64,000 bases of DNA, taken from positions 36,837 through 100,836 of the forward strand of contig NZ_JAGGOL010000018.1 in assembly GCF_018614525.1 (NCBI RefSeq), written 5' to 3'. The notes below the pieces were generated by a model. That model saw only the letters and a program-made list of their open reading frames with translations. It did not search any database and was not told where the DNA came from. The translations under genes and the position numbers were made by a program. Below, in pieces: positions 53,112 through 62,798 of this stretch (the first letter of the stretch is position 1; every line of letters begins with the position of its first letter). The DNA comes from Streptomyces sp. ISL-11. Lineage in GTDB: Bacteria > Actinomycetota > Actinomycetes > Streptomycetales > Streptomycetaceae.

Positions 53112-55160
53112 ATGACTGAGAGCAACGGGGCCAAGCCGAACGACGGGGCCGTACCGGAGTCCGCGTCGGACAAGACGACAGTGCCACAGGCGGCGGATGC
53201 GACGGCCGCGCCGGGCGCGGCGATGCCGGCCTGGGAGAAGCGCTTCCGGGCGCCGCGGATGGGGCTGCCCCGGTGGGCGGAGGACGCTCCGGAGCGCTCG
53301 CTGTTCGTCTCCAATGTGACGGGCACCTTCGAGCTCTACACCTGGGACCGCACGACGGGCGAGCAGCGCCGGGCGACCGACCGGCCGAACGGTACGACGG
53401 GCGGGCTCCTCTCGCCCGACGGCGAATGGATCTGGTGGTTCTCCGATACCGATGGCGACGAGTTCGGCGTGTGGATGCGCCAGCCCTTCCACGGCGGTCC
53501 GGACGAGCCGGCGGCGCCCGGGCTCGACCCCTCCTACCCCGGCGGCCTGGCGCTGGGCCGCGACGGCACGGCGGTCGTGGGCCGGTCCACGGACAAGGGC
53601 GGCTCGACAGTCCATGTCGCGCGCCCCGGGGCCGAGCCCGTGGAGATCTACCGCCATGAGGAGTCCGCGGGCGTGGGCGACCTCTCCCACGACGGCACCC
53701 TGATCGCGATCGAGCACACCGAGCACGGTGACGCGATGCACTCGGCGATCCGGATCGTCCGGACGGACGGCACCACCCTCGCCGAGCTCGACGACACCCG
53801 GGGCGGGACCGAGGAACTGGGCCTGGCCACCATGGGCTTCGCACCTGTCCGCGGGGATTCCCGGCTGCTGGTCGGGCACCAGCGGCGCGGCCGCTGGGAG
53901 CCGATGCTGTGGGACGCGGCGACGGGCGAGGAGACGACGCTCGCGATAGACCTCCCCGGCGACCTGGACGCGGACTGGTATCCGGACGGATCCGCGCTGC
54001 TGATCGAGCACAGCTACCAGGCGCGCAGCGAGCTGTGGCGGTACGAGCTGGCCGACGCGACCCTGACCCGCGTCGACACCCCCGAGGGCACGGTCTCCGG
54101 TGCCTCGGCGCGCCCGGACGGGACGGTGGAGTTCCTGTGGTCCTCGGCCGCCGAGCCGCCGGTCGTACGGTCCACGAGCGGCCGGGTCGTGCTGGACCCG
54201 CCGAAGCTGCCGGGCATCGGCCGGGCCCCCGAGTCGGTGCCGGTCACCGACGCGTGGGTGGAGGGCCCGGGCGGCAAGGTGCACGCGCTGGTGCAGAAGC
54301 CCGCGGGTAAGGGCCCTTTCCCGACCGTCTTCGAGGTCCACGGCGGCCCGACCGCGCACGACAGCGACGCCTTCGCCGCCGGTCCGGCAGCCTGGATCGA
54401 CCACGGCTACGCCGTCGTGCGGGTCAACTACCGGGGCTCGACCGGCTACGGCCGGGCGTGGACGGACGCCCTCAAGCACCGGGTGGGGCTGATCGAGCTG
54501 GAGGACATCGCGGCGGTCCGCGACTGGGCGGTGACCTCGGGGCTCGCGGACCCGGAGCAACTGGTCCTCTCGGGCGGCTCCTGGGGCGGCTATCTGACGC
54601 TGCTCGGGCTCGGCACCCAGCCGGACGCCTGGGCGGTGGGCCTGGCCGCGGTGCCGGTGGCGGATTACGTCACGGCCTACCACGACGAGATGGAGGCACT
54701 GAAGGCCCTGGACCGCACGCTCCTGGGCGGCACCCCGGAGGAGGTCCCGGACCGCTACGCCGCCTCGTCACCGCTGACGTACGTCGACGATGTGCGCGCC
54801 CCGGTCTACATCTCGGCCGGCATGAACGACCCACGCTGCCCGATCCAGCAGGTGGAGAACTACGTCGAGCGGCTGGAGCGGCGCGGCCATCCGCTGGAGG
54901 TCTACCGCTACGACGCCGGGCACGGCTCGCTCGTGGTGGAGGAGCGGGTCAAGCAGCTCCAGCTGGAGATCGCGTTTGCGGAGCGTCATCTGGGCCGTCG
55001 GGATCTTCCGGTCGACCTTCCGGACCGGGCGGGCCCGGCTGTGCATGCTGATCCGACCGCTCCGGTCGATCCGAGCGCTCCGGCCGGCCTGGCGGATCCT
55101 GCGGGCCCGGCCGGCCCGGCTGGTCCCGCTGGTCCGGTCGGCCCGGCTGGTCGGGGGTGA
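53112..55160 (+). CDS. S9-family prolyl oligopeptidase-like peptidase
   Basis: A 682-aa cytoplasmic serine peptidase. An N-terminal beta-propeller region (repeated WxxDG-type strands, e.g. LLSPDGEWIWWFSD) precedes an alpha/beta-hydrolase domain: nucleophile in LSGGSWGGYLTL (about residue 488), Asp in MNDPRCPIQQ (about 572) and His in DAGHGSLV (about 603). The fold ends near RHLGRRDLP. The last ~45 residues are collagen-like (GPAGPAGPAGPVGPAG) and lie opposite the SURF1 coding region. ATG 53112. Confidence 0.92.
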   Translation: MTESNGAKPNDGAVPESASDKTTVPQAADATAAPGAAMPAWEKRFRAPRMGLPRWAEDAPERSLFVSNVTGTFELYTWDRTTGEQRRATDRPNGTTGGLLSPDGEWIWWFSDTDGDEFGVWMRQPFHGGPDEPAAPGLDPSYPGGLALGRDGTAVVGRSTDKGGSTVHVARPGAEPVEIYRHEESAGVGDLSHDGTLIAIEHTEHGDAMHSAIRIVRTDGTTLAELDDTRGGTEELGLATMGFAPVRGDSRLLVGHQRRGRWEPMLWDAATGEETTLAIDLPGDLDADWYPDGSALLIEHSYQARSELWRYELADATLTRVDTPEGTVSGASARPDGTVEFLWSSAAEPPVVRSTSGRVVLDPPKLPGIGRAPESVPVTDAWVEGPGGKVHALVQKPAGKGPFPTVFEVHGGPTAHDSDAFAAGPAAWIDHGYAVVRVNYRGSTGYGRAWTDALKHRVGLIELEDIAAVRDWAVTSGLADPEQLVLSGGSWGGYLTLLGLGTQPDAWAVGLAAVPVADYVTAYHDEMEALKALDRTLLGGTPEEVPDRYAASSPLTYVDDVRAPVYISAGMNDPRCPIQQVENYVERLERRGHPLEVYRYDAGHGSLVVEERVKQLQLEIAFAERHLGRRDLPVDLPDRAGPAVHADPTAPVDPSAPAGLADPAGPAGPAGPAGPVGPAGRG

Positions 55161-55926
55161 TGCCCAGGGCCAGGTCCTTGGCGGCCTCGACCTCCCGGCG
55201 GAAGAGCCGGAACCACATGAAGAGGACGAAGCCCGCGAAGACGAACCACTCGCCGGTGTAGCCGAGGTTCTGGAACGCCTTGAGGTCCAGGCCGCTGTTG
55301 GGGGCGGCGGCCGGGGGCACGGGGGTCAGGGCGCCCTCCGCCTTGGGGGTGGTCAGCCACGCGTCGTGCACCTCGTACGGCACGAGGTTGACCAGTGAGG
55401 CGGCGCTGATGACGCCGAGCTGCCCCTGGGGCAGGCCGCCGCCGGCGTGCACGCCCTTGGAGCCGGCGCTCTCCGATGCCTGGAGAGCGCCGGTGACGGA
55501 GACGTGACCGGCGGGCGGGGCGGGGACCTTGGCGGTGTCGTCCTTGGAGTTCGCGTCGCCGGGCAGCCAGCCCCGGACGACGGGGACGGCCTTGCCGCCG
55601 TCGGTGCGCAGCAGGGTCAGGACGTAGAAGCCCTGGCGGTCCTCCAGGCTTCGCTGGGGTACGAGCAGCTGGTGCCTGGTGTCGTAGCGTCCGGTGGCCG
55701 TGGCCCGGCGGCCGACGGTCTCGGTGCTCACCGGCAGCAGCTCGCTCAGGGGTTCGGCGGCGGCCGCCTTGGCGTCATCGGCCTGCGTCTGCTGCTCGCG
55801 GTGCGAGTCGACGCGCGTTTCGAAACGGCTGAGCTGCCAGCTGCCCATGAACAGGCACACGGGGATGGACAGCACAGCGAAGACGTTGATCGCCCACCAG
55901 CGGGAGGTCAGCAGGAACCGATACAC
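54949..55926 (-). CDS. SURF1-family cytochrome oxidase assembly protein
   Basis: SURF1/Shy1 homologue of 325 aa, needed for heme-copper oxidase assembly. Two terminal membrane segments: WWAINVFAVLSIPVCLFMGSWQL at the start and WFVFAGFVLFMWFRLF near residue 245. Core motifs ATGRYDTRHQLLVPQR and VPVVRGWLPGD. After the second helix come ~75 residues of Pro/Asp/Gly/Arg low complexity (QPGRPDQRDQPGRPG), coded antisense to the tail of the S9 peptidase. The overlap is 212 bp; the true end of one or both proteins may differ from a strict reading. Confidence 0.9.
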   Translation of the reverse strand: MYRFLLTSRWWAINVFAVLSIPVCLFMGSWQLSRFETRVDSHREQQTQADDAKAAAAEPLSELLPVSTETVGRRATATGRYDTRHQLLVPQRSLEDRQGFYVLTLLRTDGGKAVPVVRGWLPGDANSKDDTAKVPAPPAGHVSVTGALQASESAGSKGVHAGGGLPQGQLGVISAASLVNLVPYEVHDAWLTTPKAEGALTPVPPAAAPNSGLDLKAFQNLGYTGEWFVFAGFVLFMWFRLFRREVEAAKDLALGITPDQPGRPDQRDQPGRPGPQDPPGRPERSDRPERSDQHAQPGPPGPEGRPEDPDGPDDAPQTRSPAGAA

Positions 55927-56216
55927 ACCACCACGGTACGGGCACGGCTCACCGGGACCGGCACCGGGCTGCGGGGTGACGGACGCCGGGGTGCGGGGTG
56001 GCAGAACGCCGGGGTGCGGGGTGACGCCTGCCGAGCTGCGGGGGTCGGTGCCGCGCTGCCGGGGCCCGCGCCGCGCTGCGGGGAGTGCCCGCCGGGCTCG
56101 GCGGGGGGCAGCGCCGCGCCGCTTGGCGATGCCTGCCGGGCTCGAAGGTTGTGACCGCCTACGGCGAGCCCGTCACGCCTACAGCGTCGTGTCACGCCTA
56201 CAGCGGGCCCCCGCCC
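55927..56216. repeat. Degenerate short repeats in the SURF1-DUF spacer
   Basis: The 17-mer CGCCGGGGTGCGGGGTG occurs at 55984-56000 and 56007-56023. CGCCTAC(A/G)GCG-like units occur near 56157, 56177, 56196 and 56214, about 20 bp apart; GTCACGCCTACAGCG is exact at 56172-56186 and 56191-56205. GCCGCGCTGC(C/G)GGG also repeats in between. No gene; likely slippage-generated. Confidence 0.65.
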
Positions 56217-57476
56217 CTACGGCGTGGTCGTCGTCGCCATCGGGCCGGTGCGGTAGACCGTTCCCGCGCACGCCTCGTCGATCTTGGCGTCCGCTATGGC
56301 GGGCTCGCCGACGTCCGGGGTGTGGCTGAGCACGACGCTCGGCGGCGGCTTCGGGGGCGGGGTGTCCTCGACCGCGCTGGGCATGCGTTCGGAGGACGAG
56401 GTGACCGTGGCCGGGGAGGAGCTGGGCGCCGGCGAGGGGCTCGCCGGGCTGGTGTTCCTGGCGCAGCCGCTGCGGCCGCCGTCGGATGCCGGGATCCAGG
56501 CGAACTGCACCTCGTACGCCTGGCCCGGCTGGAGGATGACCTCGCTGGGCTCGGCGGTCGGGTTGGGCAGGCCGGTCGCGGCGTCGCCCTGCGTGTGGTC
56601 GACGACGTTGACGCGCGTCGACTCGGCGCTGCCGCGCGCGCTGACGGCGACGCTGCCCGGCCCCGCGACCGTGCATACGGAGCCCGAGACGTTGACGACC
56701 CGGAAGGCACCGTAGACGCGGCCGTCCTTGTCGGCCGTGCCGACCGTGCCGACGCCCTTGCCGAGCTGGTCGCGGTCGCAGGTCGGCGATATCGCGGCGA
56801 AGGTGTTGGTGGGGTCGGGCACGCTGCCCGAGGGCGAGCCGGAGGGCTTGGGTTCGTTGCCCTTCCGGTCCTCGGCCTTGCGGTCCTCGCCCGGCTTGTC
56901 CTGGCTGTCCGAGGATCTCTCCTCGGACAACCCGCCGTTGAGGCCATCGCCCCGGCCGGTGCCGGACTCGTCCTCGCTGCGCTGGCTGCTGGCGGCGTTG
57001 GTGTGCCGTTCGTCGGTGGCGTCCTCGGTGTTCGCCGCGACATGAACGAGCGCGGGCAGGGCCGTACCGCCCAGGAGCAGGGCGGCCGCGACGCCGATCA
57101 CGACCTGCCGGCGGCGCGTCTTCCGGGCCGGGACCGCGCGGCGGAGGTGGTCCAGCGCGTCGGGAGAGGGTTCGAGCTCGTTGACAGCTCCCTGCAGCAG
57201 CCGCCTCAGCGCCTGCTCGTCGATGCCACCGGGTCCACCCGCGGATCCGCCACCGGCACCGCCACCACCGATACCGCTGATGCCATCGACGCCGTCCACG
57301 CCACCGGCAAGGTCGTCGAAGCCCGCCGAGCCCGATCCCGAACCCGAACCTGAGCCCGAGCCCGGACCCGGCCCGCCGGCCGGCCCGCGCCCCGGGAAGT
57401 CGCCGTGAGCCGAGCTCCCGCCGTCGGGACAGGAGTCCTCCGGCCGCTCCGGGTACTCCGGATGCCGCTGGTTCAT
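56217..57476 (-). CDS. Single-pass membrane protein encoded with ECF sigma factor
   Basis: A 419-aa protein. N-terminal ~80 residues are Gly/Ser/Pro-rich. A cytoplasmic segment LRRLLQGAVNELEPSPDALDHLRRAVP, a basic stop (ARKTRRR) and one membrane span (VVIGVAAALLLGGTALPALV) follow. The outer part has a disordered charged linker and then a beta-rich DUF4232-like domain (YGAFRVVNVSGSVCTVAGPG). The start overlaps the sigma gene stop by 4 bp (ATGA). The layout is that of a membrane anti-sigma factor or sensor, but no zinc-binding anti-sigma motif is seen. Confidence 0.82.
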   Translation of the reverse strand: MNQRHPEYPERPEDSCPDGGSSAHGDFPGRGPAGGPGPGSGSGSGSGSGSAGFDDLAGGVDGVDGISGIGGGGAGGGSAGGPGGIDEQALRRLLQGAVNELEPSPDALDHLRRAVPARKTRRRQVVIGVAAALLLGGTALPALVHVAANTEDATDERHTNAASSQRSEDESGTGRGDGLNGGLSEERSSDSQDKPGEDRKAEDRKGNEPKPSGSPSGSVPDPTNTFAAISPTCDRDQLGKGVGTVGTADKDGRVYGAFRVVNVSGSVCTVAGPGSVAVSARGSAESTRVNVVDHTQGDAATGLPNPTAEPSEVILQPGQAYEVQFAWIPASDGGRSGCARNTSPASPSPAPSSSPATVTSSSERMPSAVEDTPPPKPPPSVVLSHTPDVGEPAIADAKIDEACAGTVYRTGPMATTTTP

Positions 57477-58150
57477 GCCGGGGCCTCCATGGCAACGCGG
57501 AGGGCCGCGATGCCCCTGGAGCCGTATGCCTTGACCGAGCCGAGCGAGAGGCCCAGGGTCTCGGCGACCTGGGCCTCGGTCATGTCGGCGAAGTAGCGGA
57601 GGACGAGGACCTCACGCTGGCGGCGTTGCAGTCCGCGCATCGCGGTGATCAATTGGTCGCGCTCCAGCTGTTCGTACGCACCCTCTTCCGCGCTCGCCAT
57701 ATCGGGCATCGGCTTGGAGAGCAGCTTCAGCCCGAGAATGCGGCGGCGCAGCGCGGAGCGGGACAGATTGACGACAGTCTGCCTCAAATAGGCCAGAGTC
57801 TTCTCCGGGTCCCGGACGCGGTTGCGTGCGGAATGCACCCGTATGAACGCTTCCTGCACCACGTCCTCGCACGACGCCGTGTCGTCCAGGAGCAGCGCGG
57901 CGAGGCCGAGCAAAGAGCGGTAGTGAGCGCGGTAGGTCTCGGTGAGGTGGTCGACCGTGGTGCCGGCTGCCATCGCCTCGTCAGCGCCCCCCTGCTGGGG
58001 AGCGTCCCCCCGCTGGGGCGGGAGCTGCGCGGCGGGGCGGGTCGTCGGCCAGGGGGCGATCACCGGCATGCCGCCCGACGCACGGGCACGCGGACGCACT
58101 GCGCTGCTGCCGCGCCGCGGGACGGTTGCGATGCTGATGACCTCTGCCAC
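57473..58150 (-). CDS. SigE-family ECF RNA polymerase sigma factor
   Basis: ECF sigma factor of up to 225 aa. Region 2: YRSLLGLAALLLDDTASCEDVVQEAFIRVH. Region 4 helix-turn-helix: MTEAQVAETLGLSLGSVKAYGSRGIAALR. The first ~60 residues (Pro/Arg-rich) are unlike sigma factors; a start at MAAGTTVDHL (residue 60) is possible. From synteny it corresponds to SCO3613. Co-translated with the membrane protein below. Confidence 0.92.
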   Translation of the reverse strand: MAEVISIATVPRRGSSAVRPRARASGGMPVIAPWPTTRPAAQLPPQRGDAPQQGGADEAMAAGTTVDHLTETYRAHYRSLLGLAALLLDDTASCEDVVQEAFIRVHSARNRVRDPEKTLAYLRQTVVNLSRSALRRRILGLKLLSKPMPDMASAEEGAYEQLERDQLITAMRGLQRRQREVLVLRYFADMTEAQVAETLGLSLGSVKAYGSRGIAALRVAMEAPA

Positions 58151-58203
58151 GCCTGTTGGACACGCTTCCCCCCGTCAGGGTTGTACGCGCCAGGCACCCC
58201 GTT

Positions 58204-58231
58204 TGACGATGCGCCGCGTGACGATGCGTCA
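58204..58231 (-). promoter_or_regulatory. Direct repeat TGACGATGCG before the sigma gene
   Basis: TGACGATGCG occurs at 58204-58213 and 58219-58228, 15 bp apart; the second is also half of the inverted repeat TGACG-ATG-CGTCA (58219-58231). Located 55-80 bp upstream of the sigma start. Rest of the 58151-58424 gap: a weak hairpin AGGACC/GGTCCT at 58402-58419 behind asd. Confidence 0.4.
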
Positions 58232-58424
58232 TATGCCCTCATGCGTACCAGCTCTTCCTCAATGCCCCGGTTTTGGCACCGCCTGGAGAGACGGCAGCAA
58301 AGACGCCCCCCGTCCGGCCGACGGTTGCGGTGGGCCGCGAGTGAAATGGTCGATCAAACCATCTACCCAGCTCAAGAGGTCTGGACCAACGACTTGATCA
58401 CAGGACCTTCACGGGTCCTTCAGA

Positions 58425-59558
58425 TTAGAGAGTGGACCGCTCCGCCGCCACGAATTCCGCGATCTGGGCGGTGTTGAGTGCCGCTCCCTTGCGCAGGTTG
58501 TCACCGCACACGAAGAGTTCGAGCGCCTTCGGGTCGTCCAGCGCGCGGCGCACCCGGCCCACCCAGGTCGGATCCGTACCCACCGCGTCGGCGGGCGTAG
58601 GGAATTCGCCGACGGCGGGGTTGTCGACGAGCACGACCCCCGGGGCGTTGGCCAGGATTTCGTGCGCCTGCTCCACCGACACCTCGTTCTCGAACCGCGC
58701 GTGCACGGCCAGCGAGTGCGTCGTGATCACCGGTACGCGCACACAGGTGGCGCTGACCCGCAGGTCCGGCAGTCCGAGGATCTTGCGGGACTCGTCGCGG
58801 ATCTTCAGTTCCTCGGAGGACCAGCCGTCCTCCATCAGGGAACCCACCCAGGGCACGACGTTCAGCGCGAGGGGCGCGGCGAAGGGGCCTATGGCGTCCC
58901 CGACGGCCCGCCGCACGTCCCCCGGCTGTGTCCCCAGCGGAGCCCCGGTACGCCCTCCCGCCACCGTGGCCAGCTGCGCCCGCAGCGTGTCGACGCCGGC
59001 CTTGCCCGCGCCGGAGGCCGCCTGGTAGGAGGAGACGATCAGTTCGCTCAGCCCGAACTCGGCGTGCAGCGCACCCACCGCGACGATCATCGACAGCGTG
59101 GTGCAGTTGGGGTTGGAGATGATTCCGCGCGGCCGCACCCGCGCCGCGTGCGCGTTGACCTCGGGCACCACCAGGGGCACGTCCGGATCCATCCGGAAGG
59201 CAGCGGAGTTGTCCACGACCACCACGCCCTTGGCGGCGGCCACCGGCGCCCACCGCGCCGCGACGTCGTCGGGCACGTCGAACATCGCGACGTCCACCCC
59301 GTCGAAGGCCGCCTCGTCCAGCGCGACGACCTCGACCTCCTCGCCCCGTACGGTCAGCCGCCGGCCGGCCGAGCGGGTCGACGCGACGAGGCGGATCTCG
59401 CCCCACACGTCCTTGTGCTGGGAGATGATCTCCAGCAGAACCGTTCCGACGGCGCCCGTGGCGCCGACGACGGCAAGAGTCGGCCTACGGCCCGTATCCG
59501 CTTCCGAGACGGCGAAGGCGGCAGCGGAGGCGGTACGGGCCGCAGAGCCGTCGGTCAT
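58425..59558 (-). CDS. asd: Aspartate-semialdehyde dehydrogenase
   Basis: Second enzyme of the aspartate pathway (to lysine, threonine, methionine and diaminopimelate), 377 aa. NADP motif [14 protein letters not shown], catalytic Cys in [12 protein letters not shown] (about residue 151), and [10 protein letters not shown]; catalytic His lies in the [12 protein letters not shown] segment. About 25 residues precede the Rossmann fold. Start ATG 59558 overlaps the lysC stop by 4 bp (ATGA), so the two are coupled. Confidence 0.95.
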   Translation of the reverse strand: MTDGSAARTASAAAFAVSEADTGRRPTLAVVGATGAVGTVLLEIISQHKDVWGEIRLVASTRSAGRRLTVRGEEVEVVALDEAAFDGVDVAMFDVPDDVAARWAPVAAAKGVVVVDNSAAFRMDPDVPLVVPEVNAHAARVRPRGIISNPNCTTLSMIVAVGALHAEFGLSELIVSSYQAASGAGKAGVDTLRAQLATVAGGRTGAPLGTQPGDVRRAVGDAIGPFAAPLALNVVPWVGSLMEDGWSSEELKIRDESRKILGLPDLRVSATCVRVPVITTHSLAVHARFENEVSVEQAHEILANAPGVVLVDNPAVGEFPTPADAVGTDPTWVGRVRRALDDPKALELFVCGDNLRKGAALNTAQIAEFVAAERSTL

Positions 59559-60076
59559 CGACCAGTGCCGCCGTAAACGACCGCTTCGTCGCTCTCGCTG
59601 TCCAGGCCGAAGGCGGTGTGCACCGCGCGCACGGCCTCGTTGACGTCGTCCGCGCGCGTGACCACCGAGATGCGGATCTCGGACGTCGAGATCAGCTCGA
59701 TGTTCACCCCGGCGTTCGACAGCGCCTCGAAGAACGTCGCCGTGACCCCCGGGTTCGTCTTCATCCCCGCGCCGACCAGCGAGATCTTCGCGATCTGGTC
59801 GTCGTAGCGGAGCGAGTCGAAGCCCACGCGGCCCTTGGTCTTCTCCAGCGCCTCGATGGCCTTGCGGCCCTCGGTCTTGGGCAGCGTGAAGGAGATGTCC
59901 GTCAGGCCCGTCGAGGCCGCCGAGACGTTCTGCACGATCATGTCGATGTTGATCTGTGCGTCCGAGATGGCACGGAAGATCGTCGCCGCCTCGCCCGGCT
60001 TGTCCGGCACCCCGACGACCGTGACCTTGGCCTCGGACGTGTCGTGGGCAACACCCGAAATGATCGCCTGCTCCAT
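59555..60076 (-). CDS. lysC: Aspartokinase beta subunit, internal in-frame start
   Basis: ATG 60076 ([12 protein letters not shown]) lies in the lysC frame and is preceded by GAGGGGA at 8 nt, a good ribosome site inside the gene. It would give a 173-aa protein containing only the ACT domains, the size of the known C. glutamicum beta subunit. Not a separate locus. Confidence 0.7.
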   Translation of the reverse strand: MEQAIISGVAHDTSEAKVTVVGVPDKPGEAATIFRAISDAQINIDMIVQNVSAASTGLTDISFTLPKTEGRKAIEALEKTKGRVGFDSLRYDDQIAKISLVGAGMKTNPGVTATFFEALSNAGVNIELISTSEIRISVVTRADDVNEAVRAVHTAFGLDSESDEAVVYGGTGR

Positions 60077-60826
60077 CGGCTGGTCCCCTCGCGGTTCGTT
60101 GCTGACCCAGGTGCCCTGGAGCCCCGAGAAGGACGAGCGCACGTGGATCGGGATGTTGTAACGGCGTGCGTATTCGACACAGCGGTGCAGCAGCACCTTG
60201 GATCCGGAGCTCGCCAGCTCCAGCATGTCCTCGAACGAGATCCAGTCGATCTTGCGGGCCTTCTTCACGACCCGCGGATCGGCGGTGAAGACCCCGTCGA
60301 CGTCGGTGTAGATCTCGCACACCTCGGCGTTCAGCGCGGCCGCCAGCGCGACGGCGGTCGTGTCGCTGCCGCCCCGCCCCAGGGTGGTGATGTCCTTCTT
60401 GTCCTGGGACACACCCTGGAAGCCGGCGACGATCGCGATGTTGCCCGCGTCGACGGACTGCTGGATCCGGCCCGGCGTGACATCGATGATGCGCGCTTTG
60501 TTGTGGACCGAGTCGGTGATGACTCCTGCCTGGCTGCCCGTGAACGACTGCGCCTCGTGACCGAGGTTTTTGATCGCCATGGCCAGCAGCGCCATGGAGA
60601 TCCGCTCTCCGGCGGTCAGCAGCATGTCGAACTCGCGCCCGGCAGGAATCGGCGAAACCTGCCCGGCGAGGTCGATCAACTCGTCCGTCGTGTCACCCAT
60701 CGCGGAAACCACGACGACCACACGGTGGCCGTTCTTCTTGGCTTCCACGATTCGCTTGGCAACCCGCTTGATGCCTTCGGCATCGGCAACGGAGGAGCCT
60801 CCGTACTTCTGCACGACAAGGCCCAC
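59555..60826 (-). CDS. lysC: Aspartokinase, alpha subunit (with internal beta start)
   Basis: Aspartate kinase, 423 aa. Catalytic motifs [11 protein letters not shown] and [29 protein letters not shown]; two C-terminal ACT domains for Lys/Thr feedback ([17 protein letters not shown] and [14 protein letters not shown]). GTG 60826 with GAGGAG at 5 nt is chosen over the in-frame ATG 60841. Actinobacterial LysC is an alpha2beta2 enzyme made from one gene; an internal start fits (59555-60076). Confidence 0.96.
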   Translation of the reverse strand: MGLVVQKYGGSSVADAEGIKRVAKRIVEAKKNGHRVVVVVSAMGDTTDELIDLAGQVSPIPAGREFDMLLTAGERISMALLAMAIKNLGHEAQSFTGSQAGVITDSVHNKARIIDVTPGRIQQSVDAGNIAIVAGFQGVSQDKKDITTLGRGGSDTTAVALAAALNAEVCEIYTDVDGVFTADPRVVKKARKIDWISFEDMLELASSGSKVLLHRCVEYARRYNIPIHVRSSFSGLQGTWVSNEPRGDQPMEQAIISGVAHDTSEAKVTVVGVPDKPGEAATIFRAISDAQINIDMIVQNVSAASTGLTDISFTLPKTEGRKAIEALEKTKGRVGFDSLRYDDQIAKISLVGAGMKTNPGVTATFFEALSNAGVNIELISTSEIRISVVTRADDVNEAVRAVHTAFGLDSESDEAVVYGGTGR

Positions 60827-60840
60827 GTGCGCTCCTCGCA

Positions 60841-60870
60841 ACTATGTGTAATGCGGTCGGCTCAGTCTAA
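60841..60870 (-). promoter_or_regulatory. Candidate lysC promoter
   Basis: Minus-strand TTAGAC (60870-60865) and CATAGT (60846-60841) are 18 bp apart. The start would fall close to the GAGGAG ribosome site, implying a very short leader. Confidence 0.45.
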
Positions 60871-61056
60871 CGAGCGGCCGGAATCAGCCATGCCGATATC
60901 GCATGGTGAGACGTTCCGCCGCCCGTTTTCATGATCGGTGTCCGGTACGACGCCTCATCGCGCCGCACCGCGACGACCCCTGCCCGGTTCCGGGCCGGAC
61001 ACGCGCGAAGGTGGGCCAGGTCACAGGGCGCGTACGCGCGGAGCGGGGGCTTCTCG

Positions 61057-61080
61057 GGCGCCCGGGGCGCCCCGGGCGCC
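61057..61080 (-). terminator. 24-bp perfect palindrome after the DUF5063 gene
   Basis: GGCGCCCGGGGC / GCCCCGGGCGCC without any spacer. Terminates DUF5063-recR-direction transcription or forms a cruciform. The remainder of 60827-61115 has no gene. Confidence 0.5.
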
Positions 61081-61115
61081 GCCGTCGGCCGGCCGCACCA
61101 CGCCGAGGGAGCGCG

Positions 61116-61769
61116 TCACACGCTGCGCAGACCCAGCGGGCCCGCGATCTCCGCCGCCATGACCTTGCCGGCCTCCTCCGCGAGCTGCTCGTCCGTCGCC
61201 TCGGCGTCCGTGTCGAGGCCGTCGAGCTCGTCGAGCGGCTGGTCGAGGCGTACGTGCGCGACCAGGGACTGGAGGGCGCGCATGGCGGCCGAGGCGGTGG
61301 GGCCCCAGTTGGAGAGGTAGGAGAACTGCCACCACCACAGGGCCTCGCTGACGCGGCCGTCGCGGTAGTGGGCCATGCCGTGGCGCAGATCGGTGATGAT
61401 GTCGGCGAGGTCGTCGGAGATCCGGCAGGCGACGGGGGCACTGCGGGCGTACGGGTCGAAGACCTCGGAGTAGACGTCCACCGGGTCCAGCAGGCGCGCG
61501 AACCGCTCGCGCAGCTCGTCGACGTCCGGTTCCGGACCGACGTCGGGCTCGTAACGCTCGTCAGGGAGGAAGTCCTCGTGCGCGCCGAGACGGCCGCCGG
61601 TCAGCAGGAGCTGGGAGAGCTCCAGCAGCAGGAAGGGCACGGCGCTGTCGGGCTCGTCGCCGCGGGACACCTCGGCGACGGCGACGATGAAGCTCTCGAT
61701 CGAGTCCGCCATCTGTACCGCGAAGTCGTCAGGATCGCGTTTGGCGTCATGAAGCGTTGCGTCAGACAT
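61116..61769 (-). CDS. DUF5063 family protein
   Basis: A 217-aa acidic helical protein, found beside recR in Streptomyces. Features: [52 protein letters not shown] and [14 protein letters not shown], the conserved Trp-rich core. No motif suggests an activity. ATG 61769 overlaps the recR stop by 8 bp (ATGTCTGA), so it is co-translated with recR, which hints at a link to recombination or replication. Confidence 0.88.
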   Translation of the reverse strand: MSDATLHDAKRDPDDFAVQMADSIESFIVAVAEVSRGDEPDSAVPFLLLELSQLLLTGGRLGAHEDFLPDERYEPDVGPEPDVDELRERFARLLDPVDVYSEVFDPYARSAPVACRISDDLADIITDLRHGMAHYRDGRVSEALWWWQFSYLSNWGPTASAAMRALQSLVAHVRLDQPLDELDGLDTDAEATDEQLAEEAGKVMAAEIAGPLGLRSV

Positions 61770-62361
61770 CGAGAAGTCGTCTCCCTTCGAAGGCACGCCC
61801 GAGCGTGACCTCGTCGGCATATTCAAGATCTCCACCCACAGGTAGACCACTGGCCAGCCGCGTGACCTTCAAACCCATGGGCTTCACCATGCGCGCGAGG
61901 TACGTGGCGGTGGCCTCTCCCTCCAGGTTGGGGTCTGTGGCGAGGATCAGCTCGGTGACGGTGCCGTCCGCGAGCCGCGCGAGCAGCTCGCGGATGCGCA
62001 GATCGTCCGGGCCGACGCCTTCGATGGGGCTGATCGCCCCGCCGAGTACGTGGTAGCGGCCGCGGAATTCGCGGGTCCGCTCGACGGCGACGACGTCCTT
62101 GGACTCCTCCACGACGCAGATGACCGCGGGGTCGCGGCGCGGGTCGAGGCAGACGCGGCAGCGCTCGTCCTGGGCGACGTTGCCGCAGATCGCGCAGAAC
62201 CGGACCTTGGCCTTGACCTCGGTCAACGCGTGGGCGAGCCGGCGGACGTCGGCCGGCTCGGCCTGCAGGATGTGGAAGGCGATCCGCTGCGCGCTCTTGG
62301 GACCGACGCCGGGCAGCCTGCCCAGTTCGTCGATGAGGTCCTGGACCACGCCTTCATACAC
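61762..62361 (-). CDS. recR: Recombination mediator RecR
   Basis: RecFOR-pathway protein that helps load RecA at gaps; 199 aa. N-terminal HhH ([18 protein letters not shown]), four-Cys zinc finger (CAICG and CRVCL) and Toprim domain ([30 protein letters not shown]). GTG 62361 with AAGGAG at about 9 nt. Downstream of ybaB and dnaX in the usual order. Confidence 0.97.
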   Translation of the reverse strand: MYEGVVQDLIDELGRLPGVGPKSAQRIAFHILQAEPADVRRLAHALTEVKAKVRFCAICGNVAQDERCRVCLDPRRDPAVICVVEESKDVVAVERTREFRGRYHVLGGAISPIEGVGPDDLRIRELLARLADGTVTELILATDPNLEGEATATYLARMVKPMGLKVTRLASGLPVGGDLEYADEVTLGRAFEGRRLLDV

Positions 62362-62459
62362 GGATCGAATGCTCCTTCTGCGGTTTCCGCGGTGGGTTCT
62401 GTTCGGTTGTGGCCGCTACGCGTGTGGTGGCGGCTGTGCGCGTGGCGGCTGCGCCGGAA

Positions 62460-62798
62460 CTAGAACGGGAGGCCGGGGATGCCGCCGCCGAGGCCCTGGG
62501 CCAGCGGGCCGAGCTTCTGCTCCTGGAGCTGCTGCGCGGCGGCGTTGGCGTCACGGACGGCGGCGACGATCAGGTCCGCGAGCGTCTCGGTGTCCTCGGG
62601 GTCCACGGCCTTGGGGTCGATCACCAGATTCTGGAGCTCGCCGGCACCGGTGACCGTGGCCTTCACCAGGCCGCCGCCCGACGTGCCGTCGACCGGCGTG
62701 CGCGCGAGCTCTTCCTGGGCCGCGGCGAGGTCCTGCTGCATCTTCTGGGCCTGCTGGAGCAGCTGCTGCATGTTGGGCTGGCCACCACCGGGAATCAC
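62460..62798 (-). CDS. YbaB/EbfC nucleoid-associated protein
   Basis: A 112-aa DNA-binding protein. Coiled helix [22 protein letters not shown], then [22 protein letters not shown] and the C-terminal helix. Ends [12 protein letters not shown] 62798 has AGGAG at 8 nt; longer frame to 62873 is not needed. dnaX-ybaB-recR order is near-universal in bacteria. Confidence 0.95.
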   Translation of the reverse strand: MIPGGGQPNMQQLLQQAQKMQQDLAAAQEELARTPVDGTSGGGLVKATVTGAGELQNLVIDPKAVDPEDTETLADLIVAAVRDANAAAQQLQEQKLGPLAQGLGGGIPGLPF

